A stretch of 31,408 nucleotides of DNA. Origin: JBFXJF01 sp050175155. Its GTDB lineage: Bacteria; Bacillota; Bacilli; Tepidibacillales; Tepidibacillaceae. Shown piece by piece: positions 22,445 to 30,495 of this stretch. The position numbers and the translations under genes were made by a program. The notes below the pieces were generated by a model. It did not search any database, was not told the DNA's origin, and worked only from the letters and a program-made list of their open reading frames with translations. Location: the NCBI GenBank assembly GCA_050175155.1, contig JBFXJF010000027.1, positions 1 through 31,408 of the forward strand, in the 5' to 3' direction. Positions within the stretch are counted from its first letter, which is position 1, and every line of letters starts with the position of its first letter.

Positions 22445-23950
22445 ATGAAAGAAAGCTATGTTAATTTAATTAACATTAGGAGACAGGTATTTACAAAAAT
22501 TGCCAAATTGGCATATGATGAAACTGATTTAAGCGAATTAGAAAAATCATCATTTGATATTTTACCTGGAGAGGTAGCTGTATATAGAGATAGTATATTT
22601 AGAGAAAGAGCAATAGTAGATGAACGACTAAGACTGACATTGGGGTTAGATGTAAGAAAACCAACGGAGTATCATCGTGTTACTGATGGAATTTCTGAAG
22701 CAAATGTTGGTGAAACTCAATTTGTTGAACCCCTAGTAAATGTCATTACCTTTGCATGTGAGGCATGCCCGACTAAATCTTTTTATGTTACGGATAATTG
22801 CAGAAAGTGCCTAGCCCATCCTTGCACTAATGTATGTCCAACAAATGCAGTTTCTATTGGTAAGGAAAGGGCAATTATTGATCAGGATAAGTGCATTAAA
22901 TGCGGTAGATGTAAGGAAACCTGTCCATATAGCGCAATTGTAAAGTATGAAAGACCTTGTGCTGAAGCGTGTGGTGTTAATGCAATTGATAGTGATTATT
23001 TAGGCAGAGCTCAAATTAATGTAGATAGATGTGTATCTTGTGGGAATTGCATTATTCAATGTCCTTATGGAGCGATTTCGGATAAGTCTCAAATATATCA
23101 GCTTATCAAAGCGCTAAAGAAAAATAATCATATGTATGCAATAATTGCTCCGTCATTTTTGGCCCAGTTTGGACCATTAGCTTCTCCAGTTCAAATATTT
23201 GAGGGTATTAAGCAGCTCGGATTTAAAGATGTGGTAGAGGTAAGCCTTGGAGCAGATATTACAACTCTACGAGAAGCAAAAGAATTTCTTGAAAGAGTAC
23301 CTAGTGAACATCCTTATATGGGAACAAGTTGTTGCAATTCTTGGACAATAATGGTTAAGAAGTTGTTTCCGGATCAATACCAATATATATCAGATTCTTC
23401 TTCTCCAATGGTAGAGACTGCTAAGTATATTAAGAATAAGGATCCTGAAGCAAAAATTACATTTATAGGTCCTTGTATTTCTAAGAAGTTAGAAGCATTA
23501 AGAGAAGATGTTAAAGATTATGTGCATTTTGTAATAACCTTTGAAGAACTTATGGGTATGTTTGTTGCTAAAGGAATAGAATTAACAGAAATAAAGGTAT
23601 CAAAAGAAATACAGGATGCTTCTACACTCGGTCGCGGCTATGCCATAGCAGGTGGAGTAGCTGAAGCAGTAAAAAATACCGCTTTGAAAATTGATCCTTC
23701 AAGAGAGATAAATGTTGAGGGGGCATCATCTTTGCATGAGTGTGTAAAACTTATGAGGTTGGCAAAGGCAGGGAAAAAGAACGGTTATTTACTTGAAGGT
23801 ATGGCGTGTTTAGGTGGATGTATCGGCGGACCAGGAACAATAGCTTCATTAAATAGAGTCAGGAAGGCAGTTACTGAGTTTAAAAATAAGTCAGAATATG
23901 AAACTCCATTTGATAATAATATTATTGATGGGAAATTAAGGGGTAAATAA
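22445..23950 (+). CDS. [FeFe] hydrogenase, multi-ferredoxin (group B-like) form
   Basis: Predicted catalytic subunit for hydrogen production or uptake. The N-terminal half has Cys clusters for several 4Fe-4S centres: CEACP, CRKCLAHPCTNVCP, CIKCGRCKETCP, CAEACG and CVSCGNCIIQCP. The H-cluster domain shows TSCCNSW (residues 294-300), GPCISKK (Cys at 344) and EGMACLGGCIGGPG (Cys at 455 and 459), so all four H-cluster Cys are present. Two positions differ from the best-studied clostridial enzymes: Asn replaces Pro in the first motif, and Gly replaces the Met before PCxxK. I associate this pattern with the group B lineage. The C-terminal small-subunit-like tail is short. Maturases HydEFG are not in the window. 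It forms an operon with the preceding 2Fe-2S protein. Confidence 0.9.
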   Translation: MKESYVNLINIRRQVFTKIAKLAYDETDLSELEKSSFDILPGEVAVYRDSIFRERAIVDERLRLTLGLDVRKPTEYHRVTDGISEANVGETQFVEPLVNVITFACEACPTKSFYVTDNCRKCLAHPCTNVCPTNAVSIGKERAIIDQDKCIKCGRCKETCPYSAIVKYERPCAEACGVNAIDSDYLGRAQINVDRCVSCGNCIIQCPYGAISDKSQIYQLIKALKKNNHMYAIIAPSFLAQFGPLASPVQIFEGIKQLGFKDVVEVSLGADITTLREAKEFLERVPSEHPYMGTSCCNSWTIMVKKLFPDQYQYISDSSSPMVETAKYIKNKDPEAKITFIGPCISKKLEALREDVKDYVHFVITFEELMGMFVAKGIELTEIKVSKEIQDASTLGRGYAIAGGVAEAVKNTALKIDPSREINVEGASSLHECVKLMRLAKAGKKNGYLLEGMACLGGCIGGPGTIASLNRVRKAVTEFKNKSEYETPFDNNIIDGKLRGK

Positions 23951-24038
23951 GACGAAAAAGTAAAGAGATCTTTAATAATTAATAATTATAAATTAAAGTT
24001 TTGACTAAGTTTAAGCCAAGACATTTATATATAAAAAA

Positions 24039-24067
24039 ACAGTATTCAATAAATTTTTGAATACTGT
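24039..24067. terminator. Hairpin downstream of the hydrogenase gene
   Basis: A perfect 11-bp stem, ACAGTATTCAA (24039-24049) with TTGAATACTGT (24057-24067). There is no T-run after it on the plus strand, but an A7 run precedes it, so it would terminate best in the minus direction. Confidence 0.55.
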
Positions 24068-24115
24068 TAGTCTATGTGGAGAATAAGAAATTATTATTTA
24101 AGGTTTATTTAAAAA

Positions 24116-24148
24116 ATTTATAACTTCTCCATATTTAAATGCTATAAG
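24116..24148 (+). promoter_or_regulatory. Tandem 11-bp repeat promoter, site 4 (UPF0182 gene)
   Basis: ATTTATAACTT (24116-24126), CTCCATATTTA (24127-24137), a 5-nt gap and TATAAG (24143-24148). Confidence 0.65.
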
Positions 24149-24323
24149 GAGATACAGAAGATATTGATAATGCAAGTGGCATTAATATTTAAATTCATTA
24201 AGTTATTTGGTCGGTTTTAAGGGATCAACGTCATTTAATTTGAAATATTTTGTGTGATTAATTTTTAGAAGGAGGTTTTATGTAGTAATAAGTTTTTTAT
24301 TTACTGCAAATATTGTATCCAGC

Positions 24324-26750
24324 ATGTGGTTTGAAATATTACAGTTTATTAATAGTGAAAGTTTTGGTTATGCTGACCCCATATTTAACAACGATGTGAG
24401 TTTTTATATTTTCAAATTGCCTTTAATTAATACTGCAGTTGATTTTATTATAAACATATTATTCCTTCTAATTGTTGTAACTGTGCTGTTTTATGCATAT
24501 CTTGCAATTAAAGACAGCATTAAAAATGTATCTGAACAATTTGAAGAAATGAGATTCAATAATCAACAATTTGATTTAAGTGCAGTGTTAAACAAAAAAT
24601 TTGCAACTAAAATTATTAATGAATTGTCCTTCATAGGAATATTTGTATTTGCATTTTTAGCTGTCAGATTTGTGTTAAGAAGCTATGATTTATTGTATTC
24701 TCAGCTAGGAAGAGTGTTTGGTGCAGGATTTACTGATATTAATATAACACTAAATTTATATAGAATTCTTGCAATTGGATGCTTGATAGCTGCAGTTACA
24801 TTTTTTATTGGTGCAAGAAAAAGAAATTTAAAATTTGCTTTGACAGTTCCAGCTGCATTAATAATTATTTCTATAGCGGGAACAGGACTTGCTGGTATAG
24901 TCGAAAATTTCATTGTAGAACCTGACCAGCTTTCCAAGGAAACAAAATATATGGAATACAGCATCAAAAGCACTCAAACAGCATATTCCTTAAATGATGT
25001 AATTGATATAGAGTTTCCTGTAAACAATAATTTAACTATTGAAGATATAAACAATAACCAGGATGTTATTGATAACATAAGAATTAATGACCAGGAGCCA
25101 TTAATTCAAGTTTATAATCAATTGCAGGGTATAAGACCATATTATGTGTTTAATGATGTGGACGTGGATAGATACATAATTGATGGCGATTACAAGCAGG
25201 TTTTCTTATCAGCAAGAGAATTAGACCAAAATCGCTTAAATGAGCAGGCAAGAACATGGATTAACCAATATTTGAAATATACTCATGGTTATGGAGTAAC
25301 ATTATCACAGGTTAACGAGGTTACAGCTCAAGGACAGCCTGAAATGCTTGTAAGAAACATTCCACCAATAACAAATACAGATTTTAAAATAACTAGACCA
25401 GAAATTTATTTTGGTGAAAAAACTAATGAATACATAATAGTTAATACAGATGAAAAAGAATTTGACTATCCTTCAGGCTCAGATAATGTTGAAACACTGT
25501 ATGAAGGAGAAGCAGGCATAAGACTATCTTTTGTTAATAAGCTGTTGTTCAGCTTGAGAGAAGGAAGCTATAGGCTATTAATTTCAAATAACATAGATTC
25601 TAACAGCAAAATATTAATAAACAGAAATATAATAGAGAGAGTTTATGAAATAGCTCCATTTATGTATTTTGATCCAGATGCCTATGTTGTTGTAAACCAA
25701 GAAGATGGAAAGCTTTACTGGATAATTGAAGGATTCACTGCCAGTGACAGATTTCCTTACTCTCAACCAACAGATAAATTTATTGAAGGCTGGAATGTAA
25801 ATTACATCAGAAATTCAGTAAAAGTTGTTGTAGATGCATATGATGGTTCAATTGATTTTTATATAGCTGATGAGACTGACCCAATAATTAAGTCATATGA
25901 TAAAATATTTACTGATTTATTTAAACCTATGAGTGAAATGCCAAAAGGTTTAAGAGATCATGTGAGATATTCACAGATTTATTTTGATGTGCAGTCAGAT
26001 ATGTATAGATTATATCATATAGAAAATCCTACAGTATTCTTTGGAAGAGAAGACTATTGGGATATTGCAAATGAAAAATATATGGATAGAGGCGAGGATC
26101 CTGTAGATTCAAGCTATGTAATGTTCAAGCTGCCAGAGGAAGATAATGTTGAATTTCTTTTAACAACACAATACACACCTCAAAACAAAGATAATATGAT
26201 TGCAATGTTGGCTGCAAGAAATGATGGAGAAAATTATGGTGAGCTTGTATTATATAAATTCCCTAAGACCAAGACAATACCAGGACCTAACATGATTGAA
26301 ACTAAAATTGACCAGGATACTGTAATTTCATCACAGTTAACATTATGGAGCCAGGTTGGATCAACTGTTTTAAGGGGTAACACTCTAGTAGTACCAATAG
26401 AAGATTCATTGCTTTATATAGAGCCTATTTATCTTAAGTCAGATACTGAAAGCAACTTCCCTGAAATGAAAATGGTGGTTGTATCCTACGGTGATAGAAT
26501 AGTAATGGAGCCTACATTAGACCAGGCTATAGAAAGAATATTTGGAATTTACACTGAACCAGAACCAGAAAAACCAATCAGCGAAGAATATGATAATACT
26601 AACATCAATGATTTAATAGTACAAGCAACTTTGATTTTCAATGAAGCAACAGAAGCTCAAAAGAATGGAAACTGGGCTGAGTACGGAGAAAGATTAGAAG
26701 AGTTAGAGGACATATTAAATCAATTGAATTTATTAAATAATGGAATGTGA
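24324..26750 (+). CDS. UPF0182 family membrane protein, 5' end deleted (probable pseudogene)
   Basis: UPF0182 proteins are large (about 900-930 aa) membrane proteins with six or seven N-terminal helices and a long extracellular part; function unknown. Here 808 codons remain from ATG 24324. Landmarks are YADPIFNNDVSFYIFKLP, several helices to about residue 200, the big extracellular domain (for example GIRPYYVFNDVDVDRY, FPYSQPTDKF, RDHVRYSQIYFDVQ), and the usual acidic linker plus C-terminal helix EAQKNGNWAEYGERLEELE. Roughly 90 N-terminal residues are missing. A strong GAAGGAGG plus ATG at 24280 is followed at once by TAG. The frame of the homology is open from that point (VVISFLFTANIVSS) but has no start codon, so a deletion joined the old start region to the interior out of frame. 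Expression from 24324 would lack a ribosome binding site. Confidence 0.8.
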   Translation: MWFEILQFINSESFGYADPIFNNDVSFYIFKLPLINTAVDFIINILFLLIVVTVLFYAYLAIKDSIKNVSEQFEEMRFNNQQFDLSAVLNKKFATKIINELSFIGIFVFAFLAVRFVLRSYDLLYSQLGRVFGAGFTDINITLNLYRILAIGCLIAAVTFFIGARKRNLKFALTVPAALIIISIAGTGLAGIVENFIVEPDQLSKETKYMEYSIKSTQTAYSLNDVIDIEFPVNNNLTIEDINNNQDVIDNIRINDQEPLIQVYNQLQGIRPYYVFNDVDVDRYIIDGDYKQVFLSARELDQNRLNEQARTWINQYLKYTHGYGVTLSQVNEVTAQGQPEMLVRNIPPITNTDFKITRPEIYFGEKTNEYIIVNTDEKEFDYPSGSDNVETLYEGEAGIRLSFVNKLLFSLREGSYRLLISNNIDSNSKILINRNIIERVYEIAPFMYFDPDAYVVVNQEDGKLYWIIEGFTASDRFPYSQPTDKFIEGWNVNYIRNSVKVVVDAYDGSIDFYIADETDPIIKSYDKIFTDLFKPMSEMPKGLRDHVRYSQIYFDVQSDMYRLYHIENPTVFFGREDYWDIANEKYMDRGEDPVDSSYVMFKLPEEDNVEFLLTTQYTPQNKDNMIAMLAARNDGENYGELVLYKFPKTKTIPGPNMIETKIDQDTVISSQLTLWSQVGSTVLRGNTLVVPIEDSLLYIEPIYLKSDTESNFPEMKMVVVSYGDRIVMEPTLDQAIERIFGIYTEPEPEKPISEEYDNTNINDLIVQATLIFNEATEAQKNGNWAEYGERLEELEDILNQLNLLNNGM

Positions 26751-26754
26751 CAAT

Positions 26755-26821
26755 GGGACGTCAGACTGCGAATTTATGTTTTTGCGCAGTCTGACGGTTT
26801 TTTATTTTCAAGAACCGTCCC
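26755..26821 (+). terminator. Terminator inside a GGGACG/CGTCCC repeat
   Basis: A perfect 12-bp stem, CGTCAGACTGCG (26759-26770) with CGCAGTCTGACG (26785-26796), is followed by GTTTTTTATTTT. An outer GGGACG (26755-26760) and CGTCCC (26816-26821) enclose it. The GGGACGGTTCTT type ends are, from memory, a common short repeat in Clostridia. Confidence 0.88.
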
Positions 26822-26851
26822 GATTATTATTTGACGGAGAATTATAAAAAA

Positions 26852-26874
26852 CATCTGTTCATATAGGACAGATG
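26852..26874. other. Short hairpin upstream of the cop promoter
   Basis: CATCTGT (26852-26858) and ACAGATG (26868-26874) pair perfectly around a 9-nt loop. No T-run follows. Confidence 0.35.
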
Positions 26875-26935
26875 CTCTATGCTACTGAATATTTTATAAT
26901 ATAAATAAAAGAAAACCCAAAAATATTTTTAAAAT

Positions 26936-26968
26936 CTTCACAATTTCTCCATAACTTTTTATTAGTAT
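26936..26968 (+). promoter_or_regulatory. Tandem 11-bp repeat promoter, site 5 (cop operon)
   Basis: CTTCACAATTT (26936-26946), CTCCATAACTT (26947-26957), a 5-nt gap and TAGTAT (26963-26968). The hexamer is weak (4 of 6), as expected if an activator is needed. Confidence 0.65.
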
Positions 26969-26982
26969 ACATATATAGAAAA

Positions 26983-27011
26983 CACCCCCCCCAAGGGTAT
27001 GGTACTATAAG
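26983..27011 (+). promoter_or_regulatory. Probable CsoR operator and second -10 box
   Basis: CACCCCCCCCAAGGGTATGG (26983-27002) is a C-tract/G-tract imperfect dyad of the kind bound by CsoR repressors. It lies just upstream of TATAAG (27006-27011) and just downstream of the start expected from the 26963 -10 box. CsoR encoded 60 nt downstream would thus repress its own operon until Cu(I) binds. Confidence 0.65.
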
Positions 27012-27066
27012 AACTGTATATATCATACAATTAGGTAAATAATTAATTTATAAGGAGGAGATTCTA

Positions 27067-27333
27067 TTGAATAAAGAGAAAGAAAATGCTGTAACATCTT
27101 TAAAGACAGCTAAAGGACAAATTGAAGGCATAATAAAGATGCTGGAAGATGACAGATATTGTGTTGATATATCTAATCAAATAATTGCAGCACAATCGCT
27201 TTTAAAGAAATCAAATGTGTTGATTTTAAAACAACATATTCATCATTGTGTAAAAGAAGCAATTAAAGAAGATAAAAATGATGAAAAAGTTGACGAAATA
27301 ATAAATATTTTAGAAAAAATAATACAAAAATAA
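27067..27333 (+). CDS. csoR: CsoR-type copper-sensing transcriptional repressor
   Basis: An 88-aa all-helical DUF156/CsoR-RcnR family regulator that releases DNA on binding Cu(I). Ligands match CsoR: Cys32 in DDRYCVDISNQI, then His57 and Cys61 in KQHIHHCVKEA with the H-x3-C spacing of known CsoR. The TAKGQIEGIIKMLEDDRYC segment is the family signature. Translation starts at TTG 27067 after AAGGAGGAG. It is the first gene of csoR-LDCC-copA-copZ, with a C-tract operator immediately upstream, so autoregulation is very likely. Confidence 0.92.
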   Translation: MNKEKENAVTSLKTAKGQIEGIIKMLEDDRYCVDISNQIIAAQSLLKKSNVLILKQHIHHCVKEAIKEDKNDEKVDEIINILEKIIQK

Positions 27334-27348
27334 AAAGGAGTGGTATTA

Positions 27349-27492
27349 ATGTTTAAATTCATAAAAAACTGGCTAGATAGATTAGCTAAAGAGAATGAAA
27401 AGAGCTTTGGAAGTGGAAGGCTTGATTGCTGTGATTTAAATAAACCGAAAAATACAAATATACAAGCTTCTAATAATGCAAATAAGAAATGA
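27349..27492 (+). CDS. LDCC-motif small putative metal-binding protein
   Basis: A 47-aa protein translated from ATG 27349 after AAAAAGGAG, 15 nt after csoR and 10 nt before copA. The sequence is FKFIKNWLDRLAKENEKSF, then GRLDCCDLNKPK and a low-complexity Asn-rich tail. The adjacent Cys pair in RLDCC is the only metal-binding candidate. Short proteins with an LDCC motif occur beside copper ATPase genes in other Clostridia, as I recall, and are thought to bind metal. A role in handing copper to CopA or CsoR is inference from the operon. Confidence 0.75.
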   Translation: MFKFIKNWLDRLAKENEKSFGSGRLDCCDLNKPKNTNIQASNNANKK

Positions 27493-27502
27493 GGTGTAAA
27501 TA

Positions 27503-29959
27503 TTGGAAAAGAGTCTTAAAGTTCAAGGAATGACCTGTGCATCCTGCGCTAAGACAGTTGAAAAAGCTACTAAAAAGCTTCAGGGTGTAACAGATGCAAA
27601 TGTAAACTTTGCAACTGAAAAACTAAATATTACATTTGATGAATCTAAGGTTACTGTAAAGGATATACAGGCTGCTGTAGAAAAAGCAGGATACAAAGCT
27701 TTAACTGAAGCTGTAACAAAAGCAATGAAAATAGAAGGAATGACCTGTGCATCCTGTGCAAAAAATATAGAAAAAGCTACCAGAAAGCTTAATGGTGTTA
27801 CAGAATCAAATGTAAATTTTGCTACAGAAAAGTTAACAATAAGTTATGAACCGACCTTAGTAAAGGTTTCTGAAATAAAGAAGGCGGTTGAAAAGGCAGG
27901 TTATAAAGCAATTGAAGAAGAAACTTCAGTTGATGCTGATAAGGAAAGAAAAGAAAAAGAAATAAAATCATTATGGAGAAGATTTGTAATATCAGCAATT
28001 TTTACAGCACCGCTTTTATACATGGCAATGGGTCACATGTTTGGAGAAATGCTTGGGATAAAATTGCCTGAAATTATTGATCCAATGATGAATCCTTGGA
28101 ACTTTGCAATCGTACAATTGATACTAGTTACACCAACTATGATTGTTGGATATAAATACTTTACGGTTGGGTTTAAAACATTGTTTAAAGGAAGTCCAAA
28201 TATGGATTCACTGATTGCAATAGGCACGGCTGCAGCGTTCGTATATGGAATTTATGCTATTGTACAAATTTATGGTGGCAATGGTGACTATGCAAATGAA
28301 TTATACTTTGAAGCAGGCGGTGTAATATTAACACTCATTACATTAGGTAAATATTTAGAATCAGTTACTAAAGGAAAAACATCAGAAGCAATTAAGAAAT
28401 TAATGGGTCTTGCACCTAAGACAGCAATAATAATTAGAAATGGCAAGGAAGTTGAAATTTCAATTGAAGATGTAGAAGTTGGAGATGTTATAGTTGTTAA
28501 ACCAGGAGAAAAAATGCCTGTAGACGGAGAAGTAATTGAAGGAGCAACTGCAGTTGATGAATCAATGTTAACAGGAGAAAGTATTCCAGTAGAAAAAAAT
28601 ATTGGAGACAGTATAATTGGTGCAAGTATCAATAAAAATGGCTCAATAAAATATAAGGCAACAAAAGTTGGTAAAGATACAGCACTGGCTCAAATTATAA
28701 AATTAGTAGAAGATGCTCAGGGTTCAAAGGCACCTATAGCAAAATTAGCTGATGTTATTTCAGGATATTTCGTACCAGTAGTAATAGTTCTTTCAATAAT
28801 ATCAGCATTGGCATGGTATTTCTTCGGAGGACAGTCAACAATATTTGCTTTAACAATATTTATATCAATTCTTGTTATTGCCTGCCCATGTGCATTAGGA
28901 TTGGCTACCCCGACAGCTATAATGGTTGGAACAGGAAAAGGCGCTGAAAACGGAGTATTGATTAAGAGTGGTGTTGCACTTGAAACAACACATAAAATTA
29001 AAACAATCGTATTTGATAAAACCGGTACAATAACAGAAGGAAAACCAAAGGTAACAGATATAATAACTGCAAATGGAATACAAGAAAATGATTTGCTGCA
29101 ATTAACAGCATCTGCTGAAAAGGGTTCAGAACATCCACTTGGTGAAGCAATAGTAAAAGGTGCTGAAGAAAAGGGACTAGAATTTAAAAACCTTGATGCA
29201 TTCAATGCAATACCTGGTCATGGAATTGAAGTTAAAATTGACGGCAAAAATATATTGGCAGGCAACAGAAAGCTTATGGTTGAACGCAACATTTCATTGG
29301 AAAACTTGGAATCAACATCTAACAAGCTTGCAGAAGAAGGTAAAACACCTATGTATGTTGCTATAGATAATAAGATAGCAGGTATAATAGCAGTAGCAGA
29401 TACAGTTAAGGAAAACAGCAAAAGAGCTATTGAAAAATTGCATCAAATGGGTATAGAAGTAGCTATGATTACAGGTGATAACAGAAGAACAGCAGAAGCA
29501 ATAGCTAGACAAGTAGGAATAGATAGAACATTAGCAGAAGTATTGCCGCAGGATAAAGCAAATGAAGTAAAAAAACTTCAATCAGAAGGTAAAAAGGTAG
29601 CAATGGTTGGAGATGGTATAAATGATGCTCCAGCCTTGGCTCAAGCTGATATCGGTATAGCAATAGGTTCAGGAACAGATGTAGCAATGGAATCTGCAGA
29701 TATAGTATTGATGAGAAGTGATTTGATGGATGTGCCTACAGCTATACAGTTAAGTAAAAGCACAATAAGAAATATAAAACAAAATCTGTTTTGGGCATTT
29801 GCCTATAATACATTAGGTATACCTGTTGCAATGGGAATCCTATCTCTATTCGGAGGCCCACTGTTAAATCCAATGTTTGCAGCAGCTGCAATGAGTTTAA
29901 GTTCAGTATCAGTATTAGCAAATGCATTAAGATTAAAGAGATTTAAGCCGGTTAGATAA
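27503..29959 (+). CDS. copA: Copper-exporting P1B-type ATPase
   Basis: An 818-aa Cu(I) efflux pump of the cytoplasmic membrane, of normal length. Two N-terminal heavy-metal-associated domains carry GMTCASC at residues 9-15 and 79-85. The transport site CPC is at 461-463 in ACPCALGLATP, followed by the phosphorylated Asp505 in DKTGTITEG. Also present are the actuator TGES, the nucleotide-domain SEHPLG, GDGINDAPALAQADIG, and the Cu(I)-type final helices with YN (AFAYNTLGIP) and MSLSSVSV. All P1B-1 determinants are intact. Start is TTG 27503 behind GAGGTG, whose ribosome binding site overlaps the LDCC stop codon. It is co-transcribed with csoR and copZ. Confidence 0.96.
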   Translation: MEKSLKVQGMTCASCAKTVEKATKKLQGVTDANVNFATEKLNITFDESKVTVKDIQAAVEKAGYKALTEAVTKAMKIEGMTCASCAKNIEKATRKLNGVTESNVNFATEKLTISYEPTLVKVSEIKKAVEKAGYKAIEEETSVDADKERKEKEIKSLWRRFVISAIFTAPLLYMAMGHMFGEMLGIKLPEIIDPMMNPWNFAIVQLILVTPTMIVGYKYFTVGFKTLFKGSPNMDSLIAIGTAAAFVYGIYAIVQIYGGNGDYANELYFEAGGVILTLITLGKYLESVTKGKTSEAIKKLMGLAPKTAIIIRNGKEVEISIEDVEVGDVIVVKPGEKMPVDGEVIEGATAVDESMLTGESIPVEKNIGDSIIGASINKNGSIKYKATKVGKDTALAQIIKLVEDAQGSKAPIAKLADVISGYFVPVVIVLSIISALAWYFFGGQSTIFALTIFISILVIACPCALGLATPTAIMVGTGKGAENGVLIKSGVALETTHKIKTIVFDKTGTITEGKPKVTDIITANGIQENDLLQLTASAEKGSEHPLGEAIVKGAEEKGLEFKNLDAFNAIPGHGIEVKIDGKNILAGNRKLMVERNISLENLESTSNKLAEEGKTPMYVAIDNKIAGIIAVADTVKENSKRAIEKLHQMGIEVAMITGDNRRTAEAIARQVGIDRTLAEVLPQDKANEVKKLQSEGKKVAMVGDGINDAPALAQADIGIAIGSGTDVAMESADIVLMRSDLMDVPTAIQLSKSTIRNIKQNLFWAFAYNTLGIPVAMGILSLFGGPLLNPMFAAAAMSLSSVSVLANALRLKRFKPVR

Positions 29960-30011
29960 TTAATAAAATAATTGTTTAATATATAAAATACAAAATAATG
30001 GAGGATATGAA

Positions 30012-30227
30012 ATGAAAAAGAAAATATTAATAGAAGGAATGAGCTGTCAACATTGTGTAAATCACGTAACAGAAGCTTTAGGAGAAATTTGCGGAGTAAA
30101 ATCTGTAAATGTAGATTTAGATAATAAGAACGCTGTAGTTGAATTGGCACATCCGGTAGACGATGCAAAGTTTAAGGAAGCTGTTGATGAAGCAGGTTAT
30201 GAAGTAGTTGGAATAGAAGAGTTATAA
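30012..30227 (+). CDS. copZ: Copper chaperone CopZ
   Basis: A 71-aa single heavy-metal-associated domain with the Cu(I) site GMSCQHC at residues 9-15 and a C-terminal AVDEAGYEVVGIEE. It delivers Cu(I) to CopA and probably to CsoR in the cytosol. GGAGG precedes the ATG; copA ends 52 nt upstream, so it closes the cop operon. The site has His before the second Cys instead of Ser, common among Gram-positive CopZ proteins. Confidence 0.92.
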   Translation: MKKKILIEGMSCQHCVNHVTEALGEICGVKSVNVDLDNKNAVVELAHPVDDAKFKEAVDEAGYEVVGIEEL

Positions 30228-30240
30228 TAAGTATGTAATT

Positions 30241-30280
30241 AAAAAGTGGCTTTGATAGATAACTATTGAAGCCATTTTTT
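30241..30280 (+). terminator. Terminator of the cop operon
   Basis: AAAAAGTGGCTT (30241-30252) pairs with AAGCCATTTTTT (30269-30280) with one G-U pair, ending in the T-run. Confidence 0.85.
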
Positions 30281-30417
30281 TAAACACGCTCTATCCCTAT
30301 AAAATCTTCACAATTATAAGTTATAATTAAAACCCTCAGGTCTTTAAATATAATTTTTCTTTATAATAACTATATTATTTAATAATATTATTAGACATTC
30401 TCATTGCTAAAGATAAA

Positions 30418-30446
30418 GTGAACAAAATTTTTTATTTGCATATATT
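30418..30446 (+). promoter_or_regulatory. Promoter of the intact surface-type gene
   Basis: GTGAAC (30418-30423), 17 nt, TATATT (30441-30446). Conserved with 5425-5454. A lone 11-bp half site, CTTCACAATTA, lies at 30306, but with no partner or -10. The rest of 30281-30495 is AT-rich, without a gene. Confidence 0.45.
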
Positions 30447-30495
30447 AAAATAGGATTTAAATAATAATTTAAGGAAAGGAAGCTTAGTAAATTAT

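Larger units (their letters stand above)
23951..24279. other. Intergenic region before the UPF0182 gene
   Basis: Contains a hairpin (24039) and the tandem-repeat promoter (24116), listed separately. About 130 nt of leader follow the promoter. No gene is seen. Confidence 0.5.

Noticed and set aside
28717..29205. 162-codon ORF antisense to copA, and similar long minus-strand ORFs at 28288 and 29803
   Set aside because: They lie entirely inside the well-supported copA gene, have no ribosome binding site and have low-complexity shadow composition.
30306..30327. CTTCACAATTA looks like a seventh activator site
   Set aside because: Only one 11-bp half is present; the adjacent TAAGTTATAAT does not match and no -10 box lies 5 nt further on.
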